64,000 nucleotides of DNA from Microbacterium stercoris (GCF_017592545.1 NZ_JAGFOA010000002.1:248001-312000), one strand, 5' to 3'; numbered from the stretch's first letter, positions 53,513 through 62,437 are shown. Numbers and translations are program-made. Notes: a model not told the origin generated them from the sequence alone.

Positions 53513-53959
53513 TCAGGACTCGTAGAGGTGCTGCGCGCGGCGCAGCTTCTGCGTGAGAGCGCGCAGCTGGGCGAGCTCCTCGTCGCTCAGCACGCTCATG
53601 CGCTCGGCGATCGCGCGGCCGTGTCGCAGGGCGATCGCGCGAAAAGCGCTCGCCCCCGCCTCGGTGGCGGTGATGATCGCGCCGCGCTTGTCGGCCGCAT
53701 CGAGGCACTTCGTCACGAGGCCGCGCGAGACCATCCGGTCGACCAGGCGCGAGACGCTCGGCTGGCTGATGAGCATGTTGGTCGTGACGTCGCGCAGCCG
53801 CGCCGACATGCCCTCGGCACGCACCACGGTGAGCAGCACATCGTATTCGGGCTGCGAGAGCTCGGCGCTGTCGAAGTCGGAGCCGAGCTCGGCGAAGACC
53901 TCGTACTGCGCACGGAACAGACTCTCCCACGCCTCCACGGCGAGCCTGCGATCCACCAT
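53513..53959 (-). CDS. MarR family transcriptional regulator
   Basis: A 148-residue winged-helix regulator. The recognition region is RDVTTNMLISQPSVSRLVDRMVSRGLV and the wing is DKRGAIITATEAG (about 65-110). The start is supported by TACGCT 6 nt upstream. It is divergent from the DUF2207 gene by only 36 bp, with two leaderless promoters in between, so it may control that gene or itself. Ligand unknown. Confidence 0.9.
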   Translation of the reverse strand: MVDRRLAVEAWESLFRAQYEVFAELGSDFDSAELSQPEYDVLLTVVRAEGMSARLRDVTTNMLISQPSVSRLVDRMVSRGLVTKCLDAADKRGAIITATEAGASAFRAIALRHGRAIAERMSVLSDEELAQLRALTQKLRRAQHLYES

Positions 53960-53965
53960 GCTTCC

Positions 53966-53971
53966 AGCGTA
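53966..53971 (-). promoter_or_regulatory. Leaderless -10 element (TACGCT)
   Basis: TACGCT on the minus strand, 6 nt before the MarR ATG. Confidence 0.55.
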
Positions 53972-53982
53972 GACGCGCCCGA

Positions 53983-53988
53983 TAGCGT
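53983..53988 (+). promoter_or_regulatory. Leaderless -10 element (TAGCGT)
   Basis: TAGCGT, 7 nt, then the DUF2207 ATG at 53996. Confidence 0.5.
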
Positions 53989-53995
53989 GACAGCC

Positions 53996-55813
53996 ATGCG
54001 AAGGACACTCTCCGGACCGATCCGTCTCCTGGCACGGGCGGCCGCAACCGTCGTGCTGGCCCTCGGACTGGTGGCGGGGGCCGGATCGGCGGCTCACGCC
54101 GACGAAGAGGACGATCTGCAGGACTTCCACTTCGATCGGGTGGAGAGCCTGATCGAGCTGTCGCGCGACGCCGACGGCGTGGGCATCGCCACGATCACGG
54201 AGACCTTCACGGCGGTCTTCCCCGACCACGACCAGAACCGCGGCATGCGGCTGCAGATCCCGACCAACTACGACTGGATCCCGCTGCGGCCGCAGCTCGT
54301 CTCGGTGACGGACGGGGAGGGAACCGACCGCGCGTTCGAGACCGAGACCGACGACGACCGGCTCGTGGTGACCTCGGCCGTGCCCGAGGGGCAGTTCGTG
54401 CACGGCAAGCAGACCTACGCATTCACCTACACGGTCGAGAACGTGGGCCGCGCGATGGAGAACGGCGTGGACGAGTTCTACTGGGACGTGCTCGGCCACG
54501 ACTGGGCGCAGCCGATCGGCACGTTCACCTCGGAGATCCGGATCGGACCCGAGCTCGCGTCGGCGATGACCCGCGAGATGCGCTGCTACGTCGGGGCGCT
54601 CGGCACGGACGACGGCTGCGTGATCATGAGCAGGGGCCAGGACGACGGGGGACAGGTGGTGAACCTCCAGGCCCTCGACGGCGTGGAGCCCGGCCATGGC
54701 GCCACGGTCGCGATCGGCTTCGAGCCCGGCACCTTCACGCCCTTCGACGCGTCGCCCTTCTCGTCGCCGTGGGCGATTCTGCAGATGGCTGGCGGCGCGC
54801 TCACCCTCGGCGCGCTCGGATGGGCGCTCGCCATCCGGCGCCGCAAGCTGCAGCACGAGCCCGGCCGGCCAACCATCATCGCCGAGTACGAGCCGCCGAA
54901 GGGCATCGACGCCGCGACGGCCGCGGTGATCCTGGGCAAGGCGAGCAAGATCGTGCCCGCCGAGATCCTCGAGCAGGCGGTGATCGGATCGCTGCGCATC
55001 ATCGAGTCGACGGGTGCGTTCGGGCGCTCGAAGTTCACGGCGGAGCTCGTCGACGCCTCCCGGGCCGACGACAACGGCCGGATCATCCTGAAGGGCCTGT
55101 TCGGCAAGAAGCTCGCCCCGGGATCGACGTTCGAGTTCGGCACGACCAGCACACGATTCGGCAAGGCTGCACAGAACCTGCAGGCGTGGGCGACCGAGCG
55201 CGATGCGAAGCTGCGCGGCAGAAGCGGATTCCGGATCGGGGCCGGCGCGGTGATCCTCGTGGTGGTGGCGTTCCTGCTCACCCTGGGCTTCGGCATCGCG
55301 GCCATCGCGACCTTCGTGAACCCGGTCGTGCCGATCGTGCTGCTGGTGTTCGGCTTCCTCGCGCTGTTCGCGGTGCTGATCTTGCTCGCGCGAGCCCCGT
55401 TCACCCGCGAGGGGGCGGAGATCCGGGACCACCTGCTCGGCCTCAAGCTGTTCATCGAGTGGGCCGAGGCCGACCGGATCCGGATGCTGCAGTCGCCGCG
55501 GGGCGCCGAGCGACGTCAGATCGACACGGGCGACCCGCACCAGATGCTTGTGCTCTACGAGCGCCTGCTTCCCTTCGCCGTGGTGTTCGGGCAGGAGCGG
55601 CAGTGGGCCGAGCGTCTCGCGGTGCTCTACCCGGGTGGTGCCCCCGGCTGGTACTCCGGGGCGGGGCCGATGAACGCCGCGGCGTTCTCGGCGGGGATCG
55701 GCTCGCTCTCGTCGACGGCGTACTCGTCGAGCGTGTCGAGCTCGTCGGGTGGATCGTCGGGCGGCGGCTTCTCCGGAGGCGGAGGCGGCGGCACCTCGGG
55801 CGGCGGCGTCTAG
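53996..55813 (+). CDS. DUF2207 membrane protein
   Basis: A 605-residue protein: signal peptide to about residue 36 (SAAHADE), a large extracellular DUF2207 domain (about 40-245), membrane segments near 258-275, 420-440 and 445-470, a cytoplasmic domain between the first two, and a Gly/Ser-rich C-terminal tail (GGSSGGGFSGGGGGG). DUF2207 proteins are widespread and functionally undefined; some occur next to LemA. No LemA is adjacent here. The last codons lie in a 19-bp direct repeat. Confidence 0.88.
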   Translation: MRRTLSGPIRLLARAAATVVLALGLVAGAGSAAHADEEDDLQDFHFDRVESLIELSRDADGVGIATITETFTAVFPDHDQNRGMRLQIPTNYDWIPLRPQLVSVTDGEGTDRAFETETDDDRLVVTSAVPEGQFVHGKQTYAFTYTVENVGRAMENGVDEFYWDVLGHDWAQPIGTFTSEIRIGPELASAMTREMRCYVGALGTDDGCVIMSRGQDDGGQVVNLQALDGVEPGHGATVAIGFEPGTFTPFDASPFSSPWAILQMAGGALTLGALGWALAIRRRKLQHEPGRPTIIAEYEPPKGIDAATAAVILGKASKIVPAEILEQAVIGSLRIIESTGAFGRSKFTAELVDASRADDNGRIILKGLFGKKLAPGSTFEFGTTSTRFGKAAQNLQAWATERDAKLRGRSGFRIGAGAVILVVVAFLLTLGFGIAAIATFVNPVVPIVLLVFGFLALFAVLILLARAPFTREGAEIRDHLLGLKLFIEWAEADRIRMLQSPRGAERRQIDTGDPHQMLVLYERLLPFAVVFGQERQWAERLAVLYPGGAPGWYSGAGPMNAAAFSAGIGSLSSTAYSSSVSSSSGGSSGGGFSGGGGGGTSGGGV

Positions 55814-55849
55814 GGCGCGGGGTCCGGCGTCGGCGTCTAGGGCGCGGGG
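55804..55849. repeat. 19-bp direct repeat at the convergent gene ends
   Basis: CGGCGTCTAGGGCGCGGGG is at 55804-55822 and 55831-55849. Each copy contains CTAG, so the stop codon of each converging gene is present in both copies. Confidence 0.85.
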
Positions 55850-56520
55850 GAGGAGTCGCCGGGGCGCACGAGGCCCGAGTCGTAGGCGAAGACGACGGCG
55901 TGCACGCGGTCGCGCAGCCCCAGCTTGGACAGGATCCGGCTCACATGGCTCTTGGTCGTCTGCTCGGAGACGAACAGGCGCCCGGCGATCTCGGCGTTGG
56001 AGAGGCCCGCGGCGATCAGCGCGAAGACCTCGCGCTCGCGATCGGTCAGCGCCGCGAGCAGGTGGGAGGGCGTCGCCCGGCGCGCCGGCGCCCCGACGAA
56101 CTCCTGGATGAGCGTGCGCGTCACGCTGGGGGCCAGCAGCGCATCGCCCGCGTGCACCGTGCGCACGGCCGCGATCAGCTCGTCGGGAGTGGCGTCCTTC
56201 AGCAGGAACCCGCTCGCGCCGGCGCGGAGCGCGGCGAAGACGTAGTCGTCGATGTCGAAGGTCGTGAGCATCAGGATGCGCGGCCGATGAGCCGACAGCT
56301 CATCGCCGAGGATCGCCGCGGTCGCCTCGATGCCGTTTATGCCGGGCATCCGCACATCCATAAGCACCACATCCGGTCGCAGGCTGCGCGTGCGCGCCAG
56401 CGCGCCGGCGCCGTCCTCGGCCTCGCCGGCGACCTCGATGTCGGGCTGCGCGTTCAGGATGGCCGCCAGCCCGACGCGGAACATCTGCTGGTCGTCGACG
56501 ACGAGCACCCGGATCGTCAC
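55837..56520 (-). CDS. NarL-type response regulator
   Basis: A 227-residue regulator with D55 (VVLMDVRMPG), the conserved Lys in FLLKDATPDE, and a LuxR helix-turn-helix (about 150-210; GLSNAEIAGRLFVSEQTTKSHV). Its GTG start overlaps the kinase stop as GTGA. Third gene of a DedA-kinase-regulator operon. Target genes unknown. Confidence 0.93.
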   Translation of the reverse strand: MTIRVLVVDDQQMFRVGLAAILNAQPDIEVAGEAEDGAGALARTRSLRPDVVLMDVRMPGINGIEATAAILGDELSAHRPRILMLTTFDIDDYVFAALRAGASGFLLKDATPDELIAAVRTVHAGDALLAPSVTRTLIQEFVGAPARRATPSHLLAALTDREREVFALIAAGLSNAEIAGRLFVSEQTTKSHVSRILSKLGLRDRVHAVVFAYDSGLVRPGDSSPAP

Positions 56521-57722
56521 GCGCGCTCCTCACCCTGCGCGGCGGCACGCGGCACGCGCGCCTCCACCGCGTAGCCGCCGGCCGCATCCGGGCCGTGCGC
56601 GAGGGATCCGGATACCGAGCTCATGCGCTCCATCATGCCGCGCAGGCCGTGACCCCCGGACTCGGACGGCGGCAGGGCGGCGACTCCGGGCCCGTTCGCC
56701 ACACGCAGCACGATGTCCTCGCCGACCTCCGTGAGCGAGAGGGTGATGTCGGCGCCGCGCGCGTGGCGGACGGCGTTGCTCAGCGACTCCTGCGCCACCC
56801 GGTAGAGCGCGAGCTGAACGGCGGACGGGGGCGCCGGATCGATCGGCTCGACGTCGGCGTGGATCGTTGTGCCCGCCGCGCGGGTCGCGTCGATCAGCGC
56901 CGGCAGGGCCTCGAGCCCCGGCTGGGGAGCGGTGAGCACGCCGTCCTCGTCGCGCAGCACGCCGAGCAGGCCGCGCATCTCGCGCAGCGCATCGCGCGCC
57001 TGGGCGGCGATGCCGTCGAACTCGGCGGCGGCCCGCTCGTCGAGGCCCTCGATGCGGTAGCGAGCGGAGGTGGCGCGCATGTGCACAACCGACATGCCGT
57101 GGGCCACTACGTCGTGCATCTCGCGCGCGATGCGGCCGCGCTCGGCGGCCCAGGCGACGCGGGCGCGCTCGAGCTCGGTCTCGTGCTGCGCCGTGCGCAC
57201 CTGGCGCAGCAGCAGGCCGATGATCGCGCCGGTCAGGGCCGCCAGCGCGGTGATGCTCGCGGCGACGATGAGGCCGTTGCCGGCGTCGGTGTCGTCGCGC
57301 TGCAGGGTTACGACGCCCGCGAGCACGGCCGATCCGAACATCGCCGCGACCCACGTGACCATCTGCAGCCGCCACTGGGCATGCAGACCGAGCAGCACGA
57401 GCAGCGCGCTGAGCGCGATCATGCTCACCACGCTCAGGGGCCACGGGGCCAGCTGCGGCGCCGAGCCGAGCGCGATGCCGAGCAGCGCGAGCACGTGCAC
57501 GAGGGCGCCGAGCCATGGTGAGAGCGCGGCGAGCAGCAGGCTGCCCGCCTGCGCGATGCCGAGCACGAGCGCGAACGGCGGCCAGAGGCCGTGCACCGCG
57601 CTCTGGACGGGGATGCCTACGGCAGCCACGCCGACGGCGACGATGCTCCATGCGATCCAGTCGGCGCGGGTCAGTGCGCGCACGGGAGGGCTCCAGAGCG
57701 CCCGGCTCCACGTGGCGTTCAC
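56517..57722 (-). CDS. Sensor histidine kinase (HisKA_3, DesK-like)
   Basis: A 401-residue kinase with about six membrane segments (25-175), the HisKA_3 helix with H203 (AREMHDVVAHGMSVV), and a HATPase domain (YRVAQESLSNAVRHA, SGGHGLRGMMERM). Its GTG start overlaps the stop of the DedA gene. It is the partner of the following response regulator; the stimulus may concern the membrane, given the DedA gene. Confidence 0.92.
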   Translation of the reverse strand: MNATWSRALWSPPVRALTRADWIAWSIVAVGVAAVGIPVQSAVHGLWPPFALVLGIAQAGSLLLAALSPWLGALVHVLALLGIALGSAPQLAPWPLSVVSMIALSALLVLLGLHAQWRLQMVTWVAAMFGSAVLAGVVTLQRDDTDAGNGLIVAASITALAALTGAIIGLLLRQVRTAQHETELERARVAWAAERGRIAREMHDVVAHGMSVVHMRATSARYRIEGLDERAAAEFDGIAAQARDALREMRGLLGVLRDEDGVLTAPQPGLEALPALIDATRAAGTTIHADVEPIDPAPPSAVQLALYRVAQESLSNAVRHARGADITLSLTEVGEDIVLRVANGPGVAALPPSESGGHGLRGMMERMSSVSGSLAHGPDAAGGYAVEARVPRAAAQGEERA

Positions 57723-58384
57723 GCCGGCACCTCCTCGTGCGCGGGCGCCTCCGGGCACGGGGCGGCATCCGGAGCGCCGCGGCGGCGCAGTCGCCGCACA
57801 AGGCGCATGCCGGCATCGACGGCGACGCCTAGGAGCAGCGAGATGACCACCGCGGTCGCCGCGGACGCCAGCGGGGTGTGGGGGAACCACGTCGAGGCGA
57901 GCGCCGAGATCAGCAGGCACATCACAGCCCAGCTCACCGCGGCCATCGCGCTGAAGGTCGCGAAGCGGCGATACGGCATCCGCGTCGCACCCGCCATCGT
58001 GTTCACCGCCACCCGTCCGATCGGCACGTAGCGCGCCGTGAGGATGAGCGTAGCCGGGCGCCGCTCGAGCTGCCGGGCCGCCCACCCCAGCGCTCGTCGC
58101 ACCGCGGGGCGGCGCATCCAGGCGAAGCGATCCGTGCCGATCCGGCGTCCGATCAGATAGGCCAGGCTGTCGCCCGTGAACGCGCCGGCCGCGGCGGCGA
58201 GCACCACCGCGGCGAGCGTCGCGGGGTCGCCCCCGCCCGTGAGAGCCAGCGCACCCGCCGCGACGACCGAGGTCTCGCTGGGCACGGGCGGGAAGAACCC
58301 GTCGATCACGCACGCCGCGAACACGATCAGCGGCATCAGGGGCGACGAGATCGCGTCGGTCAGGAAGGCGGTGATGGCGTCCAT
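57719..58384 (-). CDS. DedA family membrane protein
   Basis: A 221-residue DedA/SNARE-associated membrane protein with four to five membrane segments and the re-entrant-loop motif FFPPVPSETSVVAAGAL (about 30-46) and ARYVPIGRVAVNTMAGATRM (about 117-136). DedA proteins act in membrane lipid transport and homeostasis. First gene of the operon with the kinase and regulator; a GAGGAC site precedes the ATG. Confidence 0.9.
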   Translation of the reverse strand: MDAITAFLTDAISSPLMPLIVFAACVIDGFFPPVPSETSVVAAGALALTGGGDPATLAAVVLAAAAGAFTGDSLAYLIGRRIGTDRFAWMRRPAVRRALGWAARQLERRPATLILTARYVPIGRVAVNTMAGATRMPYRRFATFSAMAAVSWAVMCLLISALASTWFPHTPLASAATAVVISLLLGVAVDAGMRLVRRLRRRGAPDAAPCPEAPAHEEVPA

Positions 58385-58571
58385 GGGTGGGGGAGTCCTC
58401 TCGGTCTCCCTGACGGTACGGACGCGCGACCTCGCCGGTCATCGTCCGCAGGAGCCATCCGCACCCCTACTCGAGAGGGATATCCGTCGGAGCCTGCGCG
58501 GGATGCGCCGCGCCGCACCGCACCGCGACGCTCGTCCCGGCGCGCCGCCCGGCCGCCGAGAGAGGACGGCC

Positions 58572-59972
58572 ATGACCCTGCAGGACACCCGGATCGATCC
58601 GAGCCCGACGGTCGCGGGCCGTCCCCGCGGCCTCGCGCGAGACGCCGCCGTGGACGTCGCCCGCGCCGCCTGCCTGCTGATCGTCGTCGCGCTGCACGCG
58701 ATGATGGCGGGCGTCGGCGGCAGCGCCGCGCATCCGGTGTTCGAGAACGCGATGCAGCGGTGGGACGGCTTCGCCCCGCTCACGTGGGTCGTGCAGGTCA
58801 TGCCGCTGTTCTTCGTGCTCGGCGGGTTCTCGGCGCTCACGCAGTGGACCCGGATGCGCGAGCGCGGCGAGCCCGCGGCCGCCTACATCGCCTCGCGCCT
58901 GCGCCGGCTGCTGCCGCCGGCCATCGGCGCGGTCGCCGCCACGGCGATCCTGCTGCTCGGCCTGCGCGCGAGCGGGGTGCCGGAGCAGGTGGTCGCCGAG
59001 GCGGGATTCCGGATCGGCCAGCCGCTGTGGTTCCTCGGCGTCTTCCTGCTGTGCACCGGTCTTGTGCCCGCCATGATCGCGGCGCACCGCCGGCATCCGT
59101 TCCTCACGCTGGGGGCGCTCGCCGCGGTCTCGCTGATCGTCGACATCACGCGGCAGGCCACCGGCGTCGAGGCGATCGGCTTCGCGAATCTGCTGTTCGT
59201 CTGGCTGCTGTGCCAGCAGCTCGGCTTCTTCCTCGCCGACGGCACGGTGGATCGGATGCGCACGGCGACCATCCGGCGGGTCGGGGCGGGGGCGCTTGCC
59301 GCGGCGGTGGCGCTGTGCGCGATGGGGCTCGCGTCGTGGAGCCTCTTCGACGCGCTGAACCCGCCGTCGACGGTGCTCGCGCTCCTCGGCCTCGCGCAGC
59401 TGTGCGCGTTCGCGCTGCTGCGCCCGCGGCTGCGCCGATTCGCGGAGCGGCCCTGGATCGGGCGGGCGGTCGCGGGCGTGAACGCGCGCGCCATGACCCT
59501 CTATTCGTGGCACATGCTCGTGCTGATCCTGCTCACCGGTGCGCTGCTCCTCGGCGGCGCCGCCCTGCCCGATCCGCTCTCGAGCGCCTGGTGGGCGAGC
59601 CGCCCGCTGTGGCTCGCGGTGGTGGCGGCCGCGGTGCTCGCCACGGTGCGCGCGGTCGGGCGCCTCGAGGATGCGCCCCGGCGCCCTGCCGCACGGGCAG
59701 TGCGCGCGGGCAGGCCCGCGGCGGCGCTGCTGGCGGCGGCGGGGGCCGTGCTGCTCATCCTGATCGCGGGGCGCGAGCCGCTCGTCTGGGTCATCGCGGC
59801 CGGGGTGCTCGCGGGCGCGCTGCGGCAGTCAGCGGGCAGCAAGAGAGCCCTGTCGGAGAGGCATCCGACAGGGCTCCTGTCCCTTGCACCAAGAGTGTCC
59901 TGCAATCACATGACCGGGGCTGCCACAGCAAAACAGCTGGCCGGTGAAAAGGACTCTATAACGGCCGGGTAA
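58572..59972 (+). CDS. Acyltransferase 3 family membrane protein
   Basis: A 466-residue integral membrane acyltransferase-3 (OafA-type) enzyme with about 10 membrane segments. The first helix has AACLLIVVALHAMMAG with the family His, and later loops show SRLRRLLPP and SWHMLVLIL. It probably O-acylates an extracellular glycan or lipid. The last about 40 residues (from KRALSERHPTGLL) are encoded by a terminator hairpin at 59845-59876 and beyond, suggesting that an earlier stop codon was lost. Length excluding this tail (about 425) fits the family. Confidence 0.85.
   Translation: MTLQDTRIDPSPTVAGRPRGLARDAAVDVARAACLLIVVALHAMMAGVGGSAAHPVFENAMQRWDGFAPLTWVVQVMPLFFVLGGFSALTQWTRMRERGEPAAAYIASRLRRLLPPAIGAVAATAILLLGLRASGVPEQVVAEAGFRIGQPLWFLGVFLLCTGLVPAMIAAHRRHPFLTLGALAAVSLIVDITRQATGVEAIGFANLLFVWLLCQQLGFFLADGTVDRMRTATIRRVGAGALAAAVALCAMGLASWSLFDALNPPSTVLALLGLAQLCAFALLRPRLRRFAERPWIGRAVAGVNARAMTLYSWHMLVLILLTGALLLGGAALPDPLSSAWWASRPLWLAVVAAAVLATVRAVGRLEDAPRRPAARAVRAGRPAAALLAAAGAVLLILIAGREPLVWVIAAGVLAGALRQSAGSKRALSERHPTGLLSLAPRVSCNHMTGAATAKQLAGEKDSITAG
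59845..59876 (+). terminator. Terminator-like hairpin inside the acyltransferase reading frame
   Basis: A perfect 13-bp stem GAGCCCTGTCGGA/TCCGACAGGGCTC with loop GAGGCA, located 96 bp before the annotated stop. Confidence 0.7.
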
Positions 59973-60137
59973 CGACCCGCAAGCGGTTTCCGTTATTTTT
60001 TCGTGACCGGATATCTCGGCCTGGCGAGGGCGGTCTCGCGGCAAGTGTCGCGGCGCTTTTTGACCCGCCGTGGCCCCGCCCGGGTTGAGCCTGCGGCGCT
60101 CTCGATAGGGACCGTGACATGGCTCGGGGCGACGGGG

Positions 60138-60806
60138 TCACTCGCCCGGAGCTGACCGCCATCCGGTGTGGTGGAGACGGGCGAATCCGTCCAGGAGGAT
60201 GTCGAGCGCGAAGGTGAACTCCGCGTCCTCGTCGCACGCCGCGCCGGCGTGCGGCGCCGTCGTCGCCAGGCGGATGATCGCCGGATACGACTCGGCGTAC
60301 TCCGCGAGCGCCGCTGCCCGCTCGGACGGATCCGCGGGCAGCGACGGTGTCGGCATGACATCCCTCGTGAAACCCCACATGCGCGTGCTGAGCGCGTGCA
60401 TGGCGTGGTGCACCAGGTCTGCGGAGAGGCCGCCTCGGAACATGATGTCCATGAGCGCGTCCATGTGCGCGAGCACCGCGGCGCCCGCCATCGTCCGCGT
60501 CTCGATGGCCGAGTGCGCCCACGCGTGGCGCGTGATCGCCGCGCGAGCGGCGAGGATGCGCGCCCGCAGCTCGCGCGCCCAGTCGCCTTCCTCCTTCGGG
60601 ACGTCGAAAGCCGCGACGATCCGCTCGACCATCCCGTCGATGAGCTCTTCTCGGTTCGCCACGTGCTTGTAGAGCGCCATCGGAGTCACGCCGAGGGCCT
60701 GCCCGAGACGCCGCATCGTCAGGCCGTCCAACCCCGCGTCGTCCGCGAGGGAGATGGCCGCGTCCAGCACGCGGTCGCGGTCGAGAGGGAGACCGGCGGT
60801 TGACAT
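60138..60806 (-). CDS. TetR family regulator (TetR_C-type)
   Basis: A 222-residue repressor: helix-turn-helix about 10-58 (LTMRRLGQALGVTPMALYKHVANREEL) and a TetR_C-like ligand domain. It is divergent from the DUF4386 gene with large inverted repeats of GCGTATACC type between them; the left arm covers its own -10, so autorepression is likely. Confidence 0.9.
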   Translation of the reverse strand: MSTAGLPLDRDRVLDAAISLADDAGLDGLTMRRLGQALGVTPMALYKHVANREELIDGMVERIVAAFDVPKEEGDWARELRARILAARAAITRHAWAHSAIETRTMAGAAVLAHMDALMDIMFRGGLSADLVHHAMHALSTRMWGFTRDVMPTPSLPADPSERAAALAEYAESYPAIIRLATTAPHAGAACDEDAEFTFALDILLDGFARLHHTGWRSAPGE

Positions 60807-60810
60807 GTGT

Positions 60811-60849
60811 ACAGCGTATACCTACTCTGACCTGAGCGGTATACGCCGT
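60811..60849. promoter_or_regulatory. Operator: 12-bp inverted repeat between TetR and DUF4386
   Basis: ACAGCGTATACC and GGTATACGCCGT pair at 11 of 12 positions across a 15-bp centre. Each arm contains the palindrome GTATAC. Confidence 0.75.
60813..60818 (-). promoter_or_regulatory. Leaderless -10 element (TACGCT)
   Basis: TACGCT on the minus strand, 6 nt before the TetR ATG and inside the left operator arm. Confidence 0.55.
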
Positions 60850-60867
60850 AAACCGAGAGGACCACCC

Positions 60868-61512
60868 ATGAGCGACCCGTCCCGCCGTTATGCCCGCAGC
60901 GCTGGCATCCTGTATCTCGTCACGCACGTGACCTCCGTGACCGCTGTCGCCGCGTACGGCGCGTCGGCCCTGCCGCTGGGAGTCGCGCTCGAGGTCGTCC
61001 TCGCGCTCGGCTGCCTGCTCACGGGCCTGCTTCTCCTGCCCCTGCTGCGCGCGGCGGGCCAGGCGCGGGCGCTCACCTTCGCGCTCCTGCGCACCCTGGA
61101 GGCGGCCGTCATCGCGGCCGGCACGCTCCCCATGCTGGCCCTGATGTGGATCGGCGCCTCGGGAACCGCTGTCGGCGAGACGCTGGAGGCCCTGCACACG
61201 GCCGCGTTCCTCGTCGGCCAGGGCCTGGTGATCAGCGTCAACACGATCGTCCTGGGGTGGCTGCTCCTGGACTCGGGTCTCGTCCCCCGGGCACTCGCGG
61301 TCCTCGGCCTCGTGGGGGGAGCCCTCGTGCTCGGCAGCAACACGGCGCAGCTGTTCGGGGTCATCCCTCTGAACGGCCCGGTGGCCGGCGTCTGCGCCGT
61401 GCCCGTCTTCGCGTTCGAGATCTGGTTCGCGTTCACCCTGATCTTCCAGGGTCTCCGTCCGCGCGCGGGCGGGAATGTGGCATCGGCCGCGACTGCCGCA
61501 CCGGCTGTGTGA
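60868..61512 (+). CDS. DUF4386 family membrane protein
   Basis: A 214-residue protein with six membrane segments, starting ARSAGILYLVTHVTSVTAV and containing LLFLGQG-like AAFLVGQGLVISVNTIVLGWLLLDSGLVPRALAVLGLVGGALVLG, typical of DUF4386. Function unknown. Under control of the divergent TetR. A GAGAGG site precedes the ATG. Its 3' 80 bp overlap the converging IclR reading frame. Confidence 0.88.
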   Translation: MSDPSRRYARSAGILYLVTHVTSVTAVAAYGASALPLGVALEVVLALGCLLTGLLLLPLLRAAGQARALTFALLRTLEAAVIAAGTLPMLALMWIGASGTAVGETLEALHTAAFLVGQGLVISVNTIVLGWLLLDSGLVPRALAVLGLVGGALVLGSNTAQLFGVIPLNGPVAGVCAVPVFAFEIWFAFTLIFQGLRPRAGGNVASAATAAPAV

Positions 61513-62437
61513 AGGTCCGCGAGCGTCTCGTTGGATGATCACCGACGCTGCACGACCGTGAGGTCGTGCAGCGTCGATTCGCGTCGGCCGCAGCCCACCC
61601 CAGGCGTCGCCTCACCTCCCCCGCGGCGCGCGCGACCAGCCCGCCGAGCGCGTCGAGCCGCGGGCCGATCCGCGCCTTCGGCGCGCTGACGTTGACGGCG
61701 GCGACGATCCGACCTGTGAAGTCGACGACCGGCGCGGATGCCGCGACGACGCCGAACTCGAGCTCCTCGTCCGAGAGGGCGTAGCCCTGCTCGCGGATCC
61801 GGCCGAGTTCCGTGTGGAGGCTCGCGAGGTCGGTCACGGGGGAGTTCCCCGGCGGAGGGGAATCCAGCACCGGGAACCCCGAGGGATCCGCCTGGTCGAA
61901 CCGGCCGACGAGCGGCTGGTCCTGTCCGTGGTCGTCGTACCAGCGTGCGAGGGACTCCTCGTCCCAGTCGCTCAGCAGCGCGCGCCCGGACGGCGTGCGC
62001 CACGCGGCCGTCGTGGTGCCGGCCCAGCCTGCCGTGCGCACATCGTGCGGGCTCAGCTCGCTGAGCAGCGTCAGCACGTTGCCGCCGCGCAGCACGCACA
62101 GGTGGCTCGTCTCCCGGGTGGACTGCACGAGGCGGCGCAGGATGCTCCGCGACGCGTGCACCAGCGTCGAGCTCGCCGTGCGAGCGGCGAGCGCGTACAG
62201 CCGGGGGCCGAGCAGGTAGCGCAGCGATTCCTCGTCGCGCTCGACGAGGCCGGTCTCGGCGAGCGTCGCGAGCGTGCGCGAGACCACCGCCTTGTCGCGA
62301 CCCGTGAGCTGGGCGACCTGTGAGACCCCGAGGCCCCCTGAACGCAGCGCGTCATCGGTGCCGAGCAGCTCGAGGATCTGGATGTCGCGCCCGAGTCCGG
62401 AGGAATTGCGGCGGGGGCTGGCCGAGGTGGAGGTCAC
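61433..62437 (-). CDS. IclR family transcriptional regulator
   Basis: A 334-residue regulator: winged helix-turn-helix about 15-70 (GVSQVAQLTGRDKAVVSRTLATLAETGLV) and an IclR effector domain about 85-285 (TPSGRALLSDWDEESL, SDEELEFGVVAASAPVVDFTGRIVAAVNVSAP). The last about 45 residues are not family-like; they start inside the terminator hairpin at 61543-61576 and run over the 3' end of the converging DUF4386 gene, so the true functional end is probably near residue 285-290. GTG start with TAGACT 6 nt upstream. It is divergent from the ABC importer genes and probably regulates them. Confidence 0.88.
   Translation of the reverse strand: MTSTSASPRRNSSGLGRDIQILELLGTDDALRSGGLGVSQVAQLTGRDKAVVSRTLATLAETGLVERDEESLRYLLGPRLYALAARTASSTLVHASRSILRRLVQSTRETSHLCVLRGGNVLTLLSELSPHDVRTAGWAGTTTAAWRTPSGRALLSDWDEESLARWYDDHGQDQPLVGRFDQADPSGFPVLDSPPPGNSPVTDLASLHTELGRIREQGYALSDEELEFGVVAASAPVVDFTGRIVAAVNVSAPKARIGPRLDALGGLVARAAGEVRRRLGWAAADANRRCTTSRSCSVGDHPTRRSRTFTQPVRQSRPMPHSRPRADGDPGRSG
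61543..61576. terminator. Perfect 15-bp terminator hairpin between DUF4386 and IclR
   Basis: CGACGCTGCACGACC/GGTCGTGCAGCGTCG with loop GTGA, 30 bp after the DUF4386 stop. It can act both ways. Confidence 0.8.
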
